Assembly (NCBI GenBank): GCA_017458765.1
Contig: JAFSZZ010000005.1
Span: 1 to 49,488, forward strand
Direction: 5' to 3'
Length of the DNA: 49,488 nt
DNA from: Lachnospiraceae bacterium
GTDB lineage: Bacteria; Bacillota; Clostridia; Lachnospirales; Lachnospiraceae
Position 1 is the first letter of the stretch; every line of letters begins with the position of its first letter. The notes beneath the pieces are model-generated. The model saw nothing but the letters and a program-made list of their open reading frames with translations, was not told the origin of the DNA and ran no database searches. The translations under genes were made by a program, and so were the position numbers. This document shows, piece after piece, positions 33,957 through 42,707 of the stretch.

Positions 33957-36900
33957 GCCTTCCGAAGAAATTCATTTCATTTTTAAAAGATCCGAGCGTT
34001 GATTTCCAGACAAGGATATTCACGCTGCTTACAACTATTGGTGTAACAGGTGTATTTACGGCATTTTTGGGTGATATTTTTCTGGGCGAGAGCATTATAG
34101 AGATAGTGGTCCTGGGATTATCGGTCCTTATCCTGCCGCTCATAACCTTTATTTCCATATCGCTTGATGCATTAAAGACGGGAACCGTTCTTATCTGCCT
34201 CGGGATAGTGGGAATAATCCTGCCGGTAAGCTTTTTCTATGGCGGAGGTCCGTATGGCGGCGCGATAATCTGGATGACTTTCTGTTATCTGTATATCGGT
34301 CTTGTGCTGACCGGTGCATGGCGTGTCATCATGCTTGTTTTGATGACGGTATTTATAGTGGCAGAATATCTGGCGGCATATTACAGACCGGATCATGTTT
34401 TTGAACATTCGCCCAGGATGTTCTTTATCGATTCGGCGATCTCGGTGATCCTCCTCGGATTTATAACCTGTATCGTTGTATGGTTCCAGAATCAGCTGTT
34501 CATGGATGAGAACAGGCGCGCCAGGGAAGAGGCTGAGAAGGTTGAAGAACTTAACAGGGCGCAGAACAGATTTTTCTCCAATATGAGTCATGAGATAAGG
34601 ACTCCCATCAATACGATCCTTGGACTGAATGAGGTGACACTGCGAAGAGGGGATCTGCCGGATGATGTTATATCGGATGCCAGGAGCATCGAGGGAGCGG
34701 GAAGTATGCTCCTTGCGATGGTCAATGATATCCTTGACATGAGCAGGCTTGAATCCGGGAGCATGGATATAGTTCCGGTAAGCTACAGTATAAATGATAT
34801 GCTTTCGGAGTTATGGAATATGATCCGGCCGAGAGCGCAGGCCAAAGGCCTTACGCTGAAAGTTGATGTGGATCCGTCCACGCCATCCGAACTGTTTGGG
34901 GATGAAGTGCGGATCAAACAGATACTGATAAACATTCTTACGAATGCGATAAAGTATACCAAAGAGGGTTCTGTCCGGCTCTATATAGAGAGTGAGCAGA
35001 CAGGCGACAATGAAGTTATGTTAACCTATGCCATAACGGATACCGGAATGGGTATAAAGAAAGAGGCCATGCCGCATCTGTTTGACGCATTCAAAAGGGT
35101 GGATGAGGAAAAGAACAGAAATATAGAGGGAACGGGTCTTGGGCTGTCGATAGTAAAGCAGCTTGTGGATCTTATGAACGGTGAGGTAATCGTAAACAGT
35201 GTTTATATGCAGGGATCCACTTTTGTGGTAAAGCTCCGCCAGGACATAGTAAATCCGGATCCTGTAGGCACCCTGAAGATAGGCGGACAGCCGGAGAGTG
35301 AGACCCACGGGGAATATAAGCAGAGCTTTGAAGCACCGGATGCAAGTATCCTTATCGTAGATGACAACGCGCTTAACATAAGGGTGGAAAGAAAACTGCT
35401 GGAGGCAACCAAAGTGCATTCCGATACGGCGCTGAGCGGTACCGAGGCATTGGGCAAGACTCTGAGAACGCAGTATGATGTCATCCTGATGGATCATCTG
35501 ATGCCGGAAATGGATGGTATAGAATGCCTTGCAAAGATAAGGGAGCAGGCGGGAGGACTCAATAAGGATACTCCGGTAATAGCACTTACGGCAAATGCGG
35601 GTTCCGAGAATCAGGAACTTTACAGGGCAAGCGGTTTTGATGATTACCTGTGTAAACCGGTATCGGGCAGCAAACTGGAAGAGATGCTTATGAAGCATAT
35701 CAAAAAGGAGAAGATCATAGTAACAGGATCTTCAGCGCCGGCTCCGGATCAATACGAGGCGGAAACGAATGATTTTACAAGAAAGAGTGCCCTGTCGATA
35801 ACCACCAGCAGCCTCTGCGATCTTCCGTCTGCGGCCATAAGATCCCTTGGTATAGGAATAATACCCATAAGCATAAAAACGCAGAGGGGTGTCTTCTGGG
35901 ACGGAGTAGAGACTGTTGCGGATGAAGTGGTCAGATACGTTGAGGAAACAGGTGAGTACGCAGGGACCGAGCCGCCGACGGTTGAGGAATTCGAGAACTT
36001 TTTTGCCGAGAAACTTGCCGAAACAAGACATATCATACATATAACGATATCTTCGGATTCGTCGGATGAATATGACAGGGCCCTGCAGGCAGCCAGTGCG
36101 TTCGGAAATGTCACGATCTTTGATTCCGGTCTGGTATCAAGCGCCATCGGTCTTGTTGTCCTCGCAGCCTGCCGAATGTCACAGCAGAATTATAATGTGC
36201 AGACAATAATAAGTGAACTTGAAAAATTCAAAAAGAGGATAGATGCGACCTTCATTATTGACAATACCGAATTCATGTGCAGATCCGGGAGGATGTCGGA
36301 GAGTCTTAATATGATCGCCGGTGCACTTTTACTCCATCCGATGATCAGACTGAAAGACGGAAAACTCAAGGTCTCGAAGCTATGGTTCGGACGCAGGGAG
36401 AAGGCGCGCAGGAATTATATCGCATATATGCTCAGGAACAAAAAGGATATCGATCCTGACATATTATTCATAACATATGTAGGACTCAGCGAATATGAAC
36501 TTGGCGCGATAGAGAAGGAGATAAGGCGGAGAGCGGATTTTAAGCGCATAATATTCCAAAAGGCTTCGGCCGCTGTTTCGGTCAATTCGGGGTCGGGTAC
36601 TTTTGGCGTACTGTATATGAAAAAGGCAGACAAAGCGTTTGACATTGCTTCGCTGATACCGGATGAGAACACCATTTTGGCGGAACAGTCCGATATACAG
36701 ACTGTGGAGGAAGATACAGCAGATCATGCGGAAGCATCACAGCGTATGATCATGGAGAATATCCTGGACGGGCTGAAAGGCATAGACGTTAAGAAAGGAA
36801 TGGAAAACTGCGGCTCGCTTGAAGCGTATAAGCCTGTACTTGACATATATTACACTAATATAGATGAGGAAGCGGACGAACTGATCGGTCTGTTTAACAA

Positions 36901-37108
36901 ACAGGACTGGAACGGATATATGGTGAAGGTACATGCGGTCAAGGGCACATCAAGACTGATCGGAGCGATGGAACTTGCGAACAGGGCACAGGAACTTGAA
37001 GATGCGGCAAGGAACAGGGACGAACGTTTCATTGTGCAGAATCACGAAGGGTTCATTATGGAATATCGCAGCTTTAAGAATGTACTCCGCCCGGTATGCA
37101 ATGGGTAG
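33953..37108 (+). CDS. Hybrid histidine kinase - receiver - DegV - Hpt protein
   Basis: A 1051-residue protein with an unusual domain string. Membrane helices occupy about 20-185. HisKA shows NMSHEIRTPINT (H213), and the ATPase domain NILTNAIKYTKEG, DTGMGIK and GTGLGLSIVKQL. The receiver has ILIVDDNALNIRV and LMDHLMPEMDG (D514). Then about 610-885 is a complete DegV-type fatty-acid-binding fold: SITTSSLCDLPSAAIRSLGI, IPISIKTQRGVFWDG, PPTVEEF, ITISSDSSDEYDRALQAA, IFDSGLVSSAIGL and RSGRMSES. The usual SSxLSGTY loop is altered to SSDSSDEY. The last 120 residues are an Hpt domain (KVHAVKGTSRLIGAMELA, H994). A lipid-responsive phosphorelay is inferred. A terminator follows at 37181. Confidence 0.88.
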   Translation: MSLPKKFISFLKDPSVDFQTRIFTLLTTIGVTGVFTAFLGDIFLGESIIEIVVLGLSVLILPLITFISISLDALKTGTVLICLGIVGIILPVSFFYGGGPYGGAIIWMTFCYLYIGLVLTGAWRVIMLVLMTVFIVAEYLAAYYRPDHVFEHSPRMFFIDSAISVILLGFITCIVVWFQNQLFMDENRRAREEAEKVEELNRAQNRFFSNMSHEIRTPINTILGLNEVTLRRGDLPDDVISDARSIEGAGSMLLAMVNDILDMSRLESGSMDIVPVSYSINDMLSELWNMIRPRAQAKGLTLKVDVDPSTPSELFGDEVRIKQILINILTNAIKYTKEGSVRLYIESEQTGDNEVMLTYAITDTGMGIKKEAMPHLFDAFKRVDEEKNRNIEGTGLGLSIVKQLVDLMNGEVIVNSVYMQGSTFVVKLRQDIVNPDPVGTLKIGGQPESETHGEYKQSFEAPDASILIVDDNALNIRVERKLLEATKVHSDTALSGTEALGKTLRTQYDVILMDHLMPEMDGIECLAKIREQAGGLNKDTPVIALTANAGSENQELYRASGFDDYLCKPVSGSKLEEMLMKHIKKEKIIVTGSSAPAPDQYEAETNDFTRKSALSITTSSLCDLPSAAIRSLGIGIIPISIKTQRGVFWDGVETVADEVVRYVEETGEYAGTEPPTVEEFENFFAEKLAETRHIIHITISSDSSDEYDRALQAASAFGNVTIFDSGLVSSAIGLVVLAACRMSQQNYNVQTIISELEKFKKRIDATFIIDNTEFMCRSGRMSESLNMIAGALLLHPMIRLKDGKLKVSKLWFGRREKARRNYIAYMLRNKKDIDPDILFITYVGLSEYELGAIEKEIRRRADFKRIIFQKASAAVSVNSGSGTFGVLYMKKADKAFDIASLIPDENTILAEQSDIQTVEEDTADHAEASQRMIMENILDGLKGIDVKKGMENCGSLEAYKPVLDIYYTNIDEEADELIGLFNKQDWNGYMVKVHAVKGTSRLIGAMELANRAQELEDAARNRDERFIVQNHEGFIMEYRSFKNVLRPVCNG

Positions 37109-37180
37109 ATCGAAACGGAAAACATGATGATGAGCAGGTTTAATGCATAGAATTTATAAAAATTTAATAATTAGATCTCA

Positions 37181-37220
37181 AAGAAGCAGGCATTACAAGA
37201 TGTAGTCTGCTTCTTCTTTT
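37181..37220 (+). terminator. Terminator of the signalling operon
   Basis: AAGAAGCAG (37181-37189) pairs with CTGCTTCTT (37207-37215), a perfect 9-bp stem with a 17-base loop, followed by CTTTTA. It lies 70 bases after the stop of the DegV-Hpt kinase gene. Confidence 0.65.
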
Positions 37221-37393
37221 ATGGCACAAAATGTTGGTATTATGTTACCCGAAATGGCACGAAAAAGACCGGGAACTTATCTGAACACAAGACCGGAAGA
37301 AGTTGGAGTACTGGAAAATATAAGGATTGTCTGATAGAATAATATTTGCGGTTATGGATAAAAGCAGGTTTACATAATTTGCAAATACCGCAG

Positions 37394-37435
37394 GCCGGAG
37401 CTTATTCCGGCGATGCATAGCGGTCTTACTATAAT
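37394..37435 (+). promoter_or_regulatory. Inverted repeat and -10 element before the LysM gene
   Basis: GCCGGA (37394-37399) and TCCGGC (37406-37411) form a perfect inverted repeat with a six-base spacer, occupying the expected -35 region of a TATAAT at 37430-37435. No good -35 hexamer is seen. The repeat may be a binding site for an activator or repressor that controls this promoter. Confidence 0.4.
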
Positions 37436-37464
37436 AAAGAAGAAACATAAGAGAGGGAATATAG

Positions 37465-38979
37465 ATGAATAAAACAGGATCATTATTTCTTAGGGGTACA
37501 GTCTTTATCATATCATTGATGTGTCTGTTCACTGTTTTAAAGTTAAGTGTATACGGAGCGGAGAAGAGTTCCGATACGGATAAGAACAACAGTTATGAAG
37601 GCAAGACTGTCATCTTAATGTCAGCCTCGGAAAAAGAAGATAAGAATATTGCCGAAAAGATAAAGGAGATCGCAAGCCAGTTTGAGAAATGGGGTGCCGA
37701 CGTCCTTTCGGTTGAACTGAATGTAGATAAAGACGGAGAGACAAATGTGGATGTCACAGGAGATTTCTCATCATTGTTATCTTTGGGAGGAAGTCTCGGA
37801 AGTCTGGGAAATATCGGAGATGCTTCGTCGATCGCCGATATAATCGCGGAAAAGGGCTTTTCGAATGTTAAGATAATCGTTGTTGATAAGGATACCGTAG
37901 TTGAGAAAGTGATCGAAGATTACCGTATCGATGATGGATCCAAGGCGGAAGAAGTAAAGGAAGAGATAAAAGAAGAAGCGAAGGAAGAAGTAAAGGAAGA
38001 AGTAAAAGAAGAGACAAAAGAGGAAGTAAAGGAAGAAACAGAAGAAGCTAAAGAGGAAGATAAAGAAGAAGCAGCAGAGAACGAGCCTGCTGAAGAAACC
38101 GTGGAAGAAACCGCAGGATCGGAGAGTAAATCCGACAATACGGATGGAGTGGAAGCCAAGGAAGAGGCAGCCGCAGAGGAAACAAATACGGAAGAAGTTA
38201 CTGCAGAAGAAGTAAATACAGAAGAAGCAGCTGCAGAAGAAGATAAGGAAAAGGCGGAAGCACAGGCAGAAGCTGATGAGATAATAGCAAATGCCAAAAA
38301 GGAAGCCGAAGAGATAGTGGCAGCGGCAAATAAGGAAGCCGATGACACGATAGCAAATGCCAGGGCAGAAGCTGATGAGATATTGGCAAATGCCAAGGCA
38401 GAAGCTGATGACACGATCGCAAATGCCAAAAAGGAAGCCGAAGATATCATAGCCAAGGTCAAGGAAGAAACCGCAAAGATGCTTGACGATGCTGATGCTG
38501 CGGCTGCAGAGATAGTTGAATCCGCAGGCGAGGAAGCAGAGAGCATAATAACCGAGGCCGGAGAACAGGCTTCAAAAACGATCGAAGCTGCCGAGACGAA
38601 GGCCGGAGAGATAACTGAAGAAGCGAATGCCAAAGCCGGGGAAACGGAAGAGGCAAAGGAAGAAACAAAGGAAGATAATGAAGCGGCAGCAGAGGATGAG
38701 GAAACCGCAAAAGAAGATACAGTAGAAGCGAAAGATAATAGCACCGAATCCGCAAAAGCGGATGCAGAGAAAAGTTCCGGCAGTATCCGGAACGCACAGA
38801 TACCCGCTGTGCCCGGAACCGCATATTCGGTAACGAAGGGTGACTGCCTGTGGAATATAGCACAGAGAGCATACGGCGACGGAAGCAGATGGGTTGAGAT
38901 ATATGCACTTAATGCCGGATCGATCTCAGATCCCGGTCTTATCAATATAGGGCAGGTTCTTGTGCTGCCCGCAGCCTGA
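37465..38979 (+). CDS. Exported coiled-coil protein with C-terminal LysM domain
   Basis: A 504-residue protein with an N-terminal membrane anchor or signal (about 12-30). A small folded region follows (about 43-155; VILMSASEKEDKNIAEKI to NVKIIVVDKDTVVEKVIEDY). Then come an extreme Lys/Glu repeat (KEEVKEE, KEEAKEE and similar, about 160-205), six exact 11-residue repeats of the type ADDTIANAKKE (residues 270-335) and more acidic linker. The last 50 residues are a LysM domain (YSVTKGDCLWNIAQRAYGDG, then YALNAGSISDPGLINIGQVL), expected to bind peptidoglycan. The 11-residue periodicity suggests a long extended coiled-coil stalk. A cell-surface or spore-envelope role is only inferred. ATG 37465 follows GAGAGGG. 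Confidence 0.8.
   Translation: MNKTGSLFLRGTVFIISLMCLFTVLKLSVYGAEKSSDTDKNNSYEGKTVILMSASEKEDKNIAEKIKEIASQFEKWGADVLSVELNVDKDGETNVDVTGDFSSLLSLGGSLGSLGNIGDASSIADIIAEKGFSNVKIIVVDKDTVVEKVIEDYRIDDGSKAEEVKEEIKEEAKEEVKEEVKEETKEEVKEETEEAKEEDKEEAAENEPAEETVEETAGSESKSDNTDGVEAKEEAAAEETNTEEVTAEEVNTEEAAAEEDKEKAEAQAEADEIIANAKKEAEEIVAAANKEADDTIANARAEADEILANAKAEADDTIANAKKEAEDIIAKVKEETAKMLDDADAAAAEIVESAGEEAESIITEAGEQASKTIEAAETKAGEITEEANAKAGETEEAKEETKEDNEAAAEDEETAKEDTVEAKDNSTESAKADAEKSSGSIRNAQIPAVPGTAYSVTKGDCLWNIAQRAYGDGSRWVEIYALNAGSISDPGLINIGQVLVLPAA
37940..38095 (+). repeat. Polypurine coding repeat (Lys/Glu)
   Basis: About 150 bases of almost uninterrupted A/G on the coding strand, made of degenerate GARGAAGTAAAG-like units that encode KEEVKEE-type repeats. 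Such tracts are prone to slippage. Confidence 0.7.
38272..38469 (+). repeat. Six 33-base in-frame repeats (11-residue coiled-coil unit)
   Basis: Six consecutive 33-base units encode ADEIIANAKKE, AEEIVAAANKE, ADDTIANARAE, ADEILANAKAE, ADDTIANAKKE and AEDIIAKVKEE. The GCAAATGCC core recurs almost exactly at DNA level. The hendecad period fits a right-handed or straight coiled coil. Confidence 0.85.
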
Positions 38980-39022
38980 TCAAAAAACTCCGGATCCTTA
39001 TAAAAGAACGCGCGGAACACAA

Positions 39023-39038
39023 ATCCGCATAAGCGGAT
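39023..39038 (-). terminator. Possible weak terminator between convergent genes
   Basis: ATCCGC (39023-39028) and GCGGAT (39033-39038) form a 6-bp stem with a four-base loop between the convergent LysM gene and the leftward gene. On the reverse strand it is followed by TTTGT, a poor T tract. Low certainty. Confidence 0.3.
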
Positions 39039-39070
39039 AGCACATATTTAAGGGAGAATATTGAGATGCA

Positions 39071-39727
39071 TCAGAAGTTCATACGCTTCTGTATCTCATC
39101 TGATACTTTGCGCCCCTTGAATATTATTATCCCTATCAGAGACACGAATGAGACCATGAGACAAATGGTCCATACAAGTCCTGCCTCGATACCTTTGATG
39201 CGAAGTGAGGCATAAACCACAAAGACAAGAAAAATATTTCCGAGAAGATATACGAGCGCATTTTCCGCCGTATCTATCATCGAGAATGTGAGATTCGCAA
39301 GCAGTGCGGCGCCGAGCATTATCGGTACGACTGTATAAGCGATGATATCAAAGAATCCGAACCAGTATCCGGTAAGGAGCAGCAGGAGCGCGGAATACAG
39401 GATGCCGAAGCTTACGGTGCGGGAGATCACAAATATCCTTCGCAGATTGCTGCGAAGCTGCAGCTCAAAAACGATAAGCCACAGTGCTATCACGAAGCTG
39501 TAATGTGTGCCGTTGTTAAGATCCAGCAGATAATCCAAAGATACCCCGACAGCTATCGCTGCAAGTACAACGAACAGCTGGAGCTTGTAAAGGAAAGCTT
39601 TGGCTTTGAGCCCCGAAGGCGAAGGCCAGTTGTTTGGCGATGCTTCTCCCGTAAGTGAATTCTGACACAGGGGACAGGTATCGATCCGGCCTCCTATCTC
39701 TATGTTACAATTAAGGCATTTCTTCAT
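39071..39727 (-). CDS. Zinc-ribbon polytopic membrane protein
   Basis: A 218-residue leftward gene product. The N-terminus MKKCLNCNIEIG followed by DTCPLCQNSLTG holds two CxxC knuckles, a small zinc ribbon. Then about six hydrophobic helices run from residue 48 to 205 and a short charged tail follows. It resembles the DUF6320 type of clostridial conserved membrane proteins (recognised by pattern, not searched). The start at 39727 has AAAGGT upstream. It follows the acyltransferase gene with 65 bases between them and is probably cotranscribed. A role in membrane lipid or glycoconjugate acylation would fit that partner but is unproven. Confidence 0.75.
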   Translation of the reverse strand: MKKCLNCNIEIGGRIDTCPLCQNSLTGEASPNNWPSPSGLKAKAFLYKLQLFVVLAAIAVGVSLDYLLDLNNGTHYSFVIALWLIVFELQLRSNLRRIFVISRTVSFGILYSALLLLLTGYWFGFFDIIAYTVVPIMLGAALLANLTFSMIDTAENALVYLLGNIFLVFVVYASLRIKGIEAGLVWTICLMVSFVSLIGIIIFKGRKVSDEIQKRMNF

Positions 39728-39792
39728 GATACGTGATCTACCTTTCGAAAAACCGCATTAGCGTTATGTGTGATCCGTGCAGACCGTATGAT

Positions 39793-41055
39793 CTAACGGA
39801 TTATCTCGGTGGCATACAGTGTTATACCGGTGCCGGTCTCCTTAAGTGAGTGCAGTAATCTTCTTATGACGCCGGTTCCCGAGTAGGCGGATGCTATCCC
39901 GAGTACCATCTCACTGCCGTAACTGGTGACCGTTATAAACAGATTGTCGGTACTGCAGAAATCCGTGAATCCCTTAATATACGGAAGTGTTTCACCGGGC
40001 ATGCTTATCGCACCCAGGTTTGAGAGTATGGCAGTAACGGTCCTGGTCTCCCTGGATGAAAACATCCGGACCACCGGCTGCTTAAGGAACAGCGGAACCA
40101 TCCTTGTCAAAAAGAACTGTTCTATGCTCTGGTATCTGTTCATCTGTTCCTTTATGAGTTCGGGAGCGATGCTTGATTTTAACTTCCGGTCAAATTCGGC
40201 GGCCAGGTTCTCGAGAGTCTCCGTCCCGTCAAATACATGCGATACATCCACGTTATTAAAGAAATTGCGGAGAGTGTCCGAAGGATAGTAGTTTCGCAGA
40301 TTGACAGGGATTGATATAGTGACCGGTTTCCTGCGCTGCCTGAACGGCATATCCGCCTGTATCGCGAGCATGAGCTGTGCACCCAGATAGCTTGTGAGGC
40401 TTACCTTGAGCTCCTTGCTCTTTTTGATGAGAGCGGAGGATTCAAGATGGACCTCCATATATCGTAACTGATTATAGGGGAGCTTGCGGCTCGGTATCTG
40501 GAATGCCGCCTTCTTCCTGTTGAGAATGGTCTTCGGTATCGGCCCGGCAGAGTCATCGTAAAAATGATCGTAACTGTTCTGCGACCGCTCATCGGATGAA
40601 GCGTCGTCCGGTAATGATACATCATCCATCTTACCGGGATATTTAAGCTTGAGATAATTGAGTATAAGAAGCTTGAGCAGGATAAATGCCCCCGTTCCGT
40701 CGCTTATGGCATGGGACATGTCGATGTTGATCCTGTTTCCGTAATAGGTAACGAGATAATGGAGAACGCCCTTGTAATTCCCGCCGTACAGGGGAGGACA
40801 GGGGCCCAGAGTCTCTTCGCACACAACCGGCTTTGCATCGGTATGCTCCAGATAATGCCAGAAAAAGCCGCGCCTTATGCGGACCTGAAACTGCGGACGC
40901 TGTCTGACCGTCATTTCAAGAGCCTGCTGTAAAATACCGGGATCGATATCCTCATTAAGTATGCAGCTTACCCTTATAGCACGGGGATTTCTTCTGTTGT
41001 GAGCTGCCAGGAATACCTTGGCAACATTGTCAAGCTTGTACCAGTCATTGTTCAT
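39793..41055 (-). CDS. Condensation-fold acyltransferase (alcohol acetyltransferase-like)
   Basis: A 420-residue protein of the chloramphenicol acetyltransferase/condensation superfamily. The catalytic HxxxDG motif reads MSHAISDGTGAF, near residue 120. The N-terminus NDWYKLDNVAKVFLAAHNRRN is typical of the clostridial PapA/alcohol-acetyltransferase-like group. A late VTAILSNLGAI supplies the conserved DFG-equivalent bridge region. It likely transfers an acyl group from a thioester to an unknown alcohol or amine. I prefer ATG 41055 by homology to the family start. GTG 41073 has a better ribosome binding site and would add six residues. It is divergent from uraA. Confidence 0.78.
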   Translation of the reverse strand: MNNDWYKLDNVAKVFLAAHNRRNPRAIRVSCILNEDIDPGILQQALEMTVRQRPQFQVRIRRGFFWHYLEHTDAKPVVCEETLGPCPPLYGGNYKGVLHYLVTYYGNRINIDMSHAISDGTGAFILLKLLILNYLKLKYPGKMDDVSLPDDASSDERSQNSYDHFYDDSAGPIPKTILNRKKAAFQIPSRKLPYNQLRYMEVHLESSALIKKSKELKVSLTSYLGAQLMLAIQADMPFRQRRKPVTISIPVNLRNYYPSDTLRNFFNNVDVSHVFDGTETLENLAAEFDRKLKSSIAPELIKEQMNRYQSIEQFFLTRMVPLFLKQPVVRMFSSRETRTVTAILSNLGAISMPGETLPYIKGFTDFCSTDNLFITVTSYGSEMVLGIASAYSGTGVIRRLLHSLKETGTGITLYATEIIR

Positions 41056-41141
41056 AATAAAACATACTATCACAAATCCTGTGGGTTTTAAATAATTTTA
41101 AGCGATTTTTGCGCAATATTTTGTGGGAGGAAATGGTTATG

Positions 41142-41185
41142 ATACAATATTTTGTATTGATAATCATCCGTACAGGGTTTACAAT
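41142..41185 (+). promoter_or_regulatory. uraA promoter with overlapping inverted repeat
   Basis: TTGATA (41157-41162) and TACAAT (41180-41185) are 17 bases apart, a good housekeeping promoter. The inverted repeat ATACAA-TATT-TTGTAT (41142-41157) abuts and overlaps the -35 by one base, and may be an operator. No PyrR attenuator motif was noticed in the 50-base leader. Confidence 0.6.
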
Positions 41186-41238
41186 AGGACAGATAGGAAA
41201 ATAATAACATGTTTGTGTGCATGTAGAGGGAGGTTGCT

Positions 41239-42669
41239 ATGGAACAAAAAGGAATGGAGCCCATCCGGGACGCCAAGTCACTTGGCAAGGGAAGGCTCCT
41301 GATACTGGGACTTCAGCATATGTTCGCGATGTTCGGGGCGACGGTGCTGGTACCGATCCTGGTGGGAGGATACTTTCAGGAGGCAACGGGAGAACCCGTA
41401 ACGCAGGGACTTACGGTGGCGGTAACCCTGTTCTGTGCCGGGTTTGGAACACTGGTATTTCATATCTGCTCCAAGTTTAAGGTTCCCGCATTTCTGGGAT
41501 CGTCTTTTGCTTTTCTCGGAGGATTTTACACGGTAGCCAATCTGAATATGGGAAAATACATATCAATGGGCGCCAATGATAAGGCGGCTTATGCATGCGG
41601 CGGTGTTGTTGCGGCCGGTTGCCTGTATTTTGTCCTCGCTATAATAATAAAGCTTGTCGGCATTCATAAGGTTATGAGGTTCCTGCCTCCGGTAGTTACC
41701 GGACCGATCATCATCTGCATAGGTCTGTCACTGGCAGGTTCGGCGATATCGAACGCATCGACCAACTGGTTCCTGGCTGTTATAGCGCTTGCCGTGATCA
41801 TCATATTTAATATCTGGGGCAAGGGTATGTTCAAGATAATCCCCATACTGATGGGCGTTATCATTTCCTATGTTGTTGCGGTGATCCTGAATGCTTTCGG
41901 GATGACGAATCCCGACGGGAGCGCTCTTATAGATTTTTCGTCTGTCGCAGGATCGGCTTTCATCGGTTTTCCGAAGTTCCAGATATGCAAGTTTGATGTG
42001 ACCGCGATCCTGGTAATGGCTCCCATAGCGATAGCTTCGATGATGGAGCATATCGGAGATATGTCTGCGATCTCGGCTACGGTCGGTGAGAACTTCATCG
42101 AAGATCCGGGACTGCACAGGACACTTACCGGTGACGGACTTGCCACAGCGCTTGCAGGCCTCGTAGGAGGACCGGCCAATACGACATACGGTGAGAATAC
42201 CGGAGTTCTGGAGTTGTCGAAGGTCTATGATCCGGTAGTCATAAGGATAGCCGCAGTAATGGCGATAATCCTTTCGTTTGTACCCAAGTTCTCGGCACTT
42301 ATTTCCACAATGCCTGCTGCGATAATAGGCGGTATCTCGTTCATGCTTTACGGAATGATCTCAGCCATCGGTGTAAGGAATATCGTAGAGAACAGGGTTG
42401 ACCTTACAAAGTCGAGGAACCTGATAATCGCCGGCGTCATATTTGTCTGCGGGCTCGGTTTCAGCGACGGGCTTACCTTTACGATAGGAGGAACATCGAT
42501 AACACTGACGGCACTTGCGATCGCAGCCATCGCAGGTATCATACTCAATGCGATACTTCCCGGAAATGATTACAGATTCGGAAGCAATCCGAAGGGTGAC
42601 ATGAGCCGCGGCGTATTTATAACAAGTTCGGATAATGACAGCACTGACAAAGACAGTGAGGAAAAATAA
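41239..42669 (+). CDS. uraA: Uracil permease (NCS2 family)
   Basis: A uracil:proton symporter of 476 residues. The N-terminal [20 protein letters not shown] is the family signature, followed by [39 protein letters not shown] and the substrate-site helix region [41 protein letters not shown] includes the conserved GENTG. It has about 12-14 membrane segments, normal for the family. AGGGAGG precedes ATG 41239. It is followed by upp, so imported uracil is directly salvaged to UMP. Confidence 0.95.
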   Translation: MEQKGMEPIRDAKSLGKGRLLILGLQHMFAMFGATVLVPILVGGYFQEATGEPVTQGLTVAVTLFCAGFGTLVFHICSKFKVPAFLGSSFAFLGGFYTVANLNMGKYISMGANDKAAYACGGVVAAGCLYFVLAIIIKLVGIHKVMRFLPPVVTGPIIICIGLSLAGSAISNASTNWFLAVIALAVIIIFNIWGKGMFKIIPILMGVIISYVVAVILNAFGMTNPDGSALIDFSSVAGSAFIGFPKFQICKFDVTAILVMAPIAIASMMEHIGDMSAISATVGENFIEDPGLHRTLTGDGLATALAGLVGGPANTTYGENTGVLELSKVYDPVVIRIAAVMAIILSFVPKFSALISTMPAAIIGGISFMLYGMISAIGVRNIVENRVDLTKSRNLIIAGVIFVCGLGFSDGLTFTIGGTSITLTALAIAAIAGIILNAILPGNDYRFGSNPKGDMSRGVFITSSDNDSTDKDSEEK

Positions 42670-42670
42670 G

Positions 42671-42688
42671 ATGTTTACAGGTAAACAT
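42671..42688 (+). promoter_or_regulatory. Perfect inverted repeat between uraA and upp
   Basis: ATGTTTAC-AG-GTAAACAT (42671-42688), two 8-base arms with a two-base spacer, starts one base after the uraA stop. It could be an operator or a small RNA-processing hairpin. No T tract follows, so it is unlikely to be a terminator. Confidence 0.45.
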
Positions 42689-42707
42689 ACAGTTTTTGGA
42701 GGAAGAT

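Larger units (their letters stand above)
37109..37464. other. 356-base intergenic region: terminator, inverted repeat, candidate promoter
   Basis: No convincing coding sequence is seen. The left part holds the terminator of the signalling operon (37181-37220). The right part holds an inverted repeat (37394-37411) and a -10 element (37430-37435) for the LysM gene. Between about 37225 and 37390 I see only AT-rich sequence without clear structure. Confidence 0.6.

Noticed and set aside
37920-39020. 366-codon leftward open frame opposite the LysM gene
   Set aside because: It is the Ser/Ala-rich complement of the Lys/Glu repeat region, without a ribosome binding site or recognisable domain; the sense frame has a signal, repeats and LysM.
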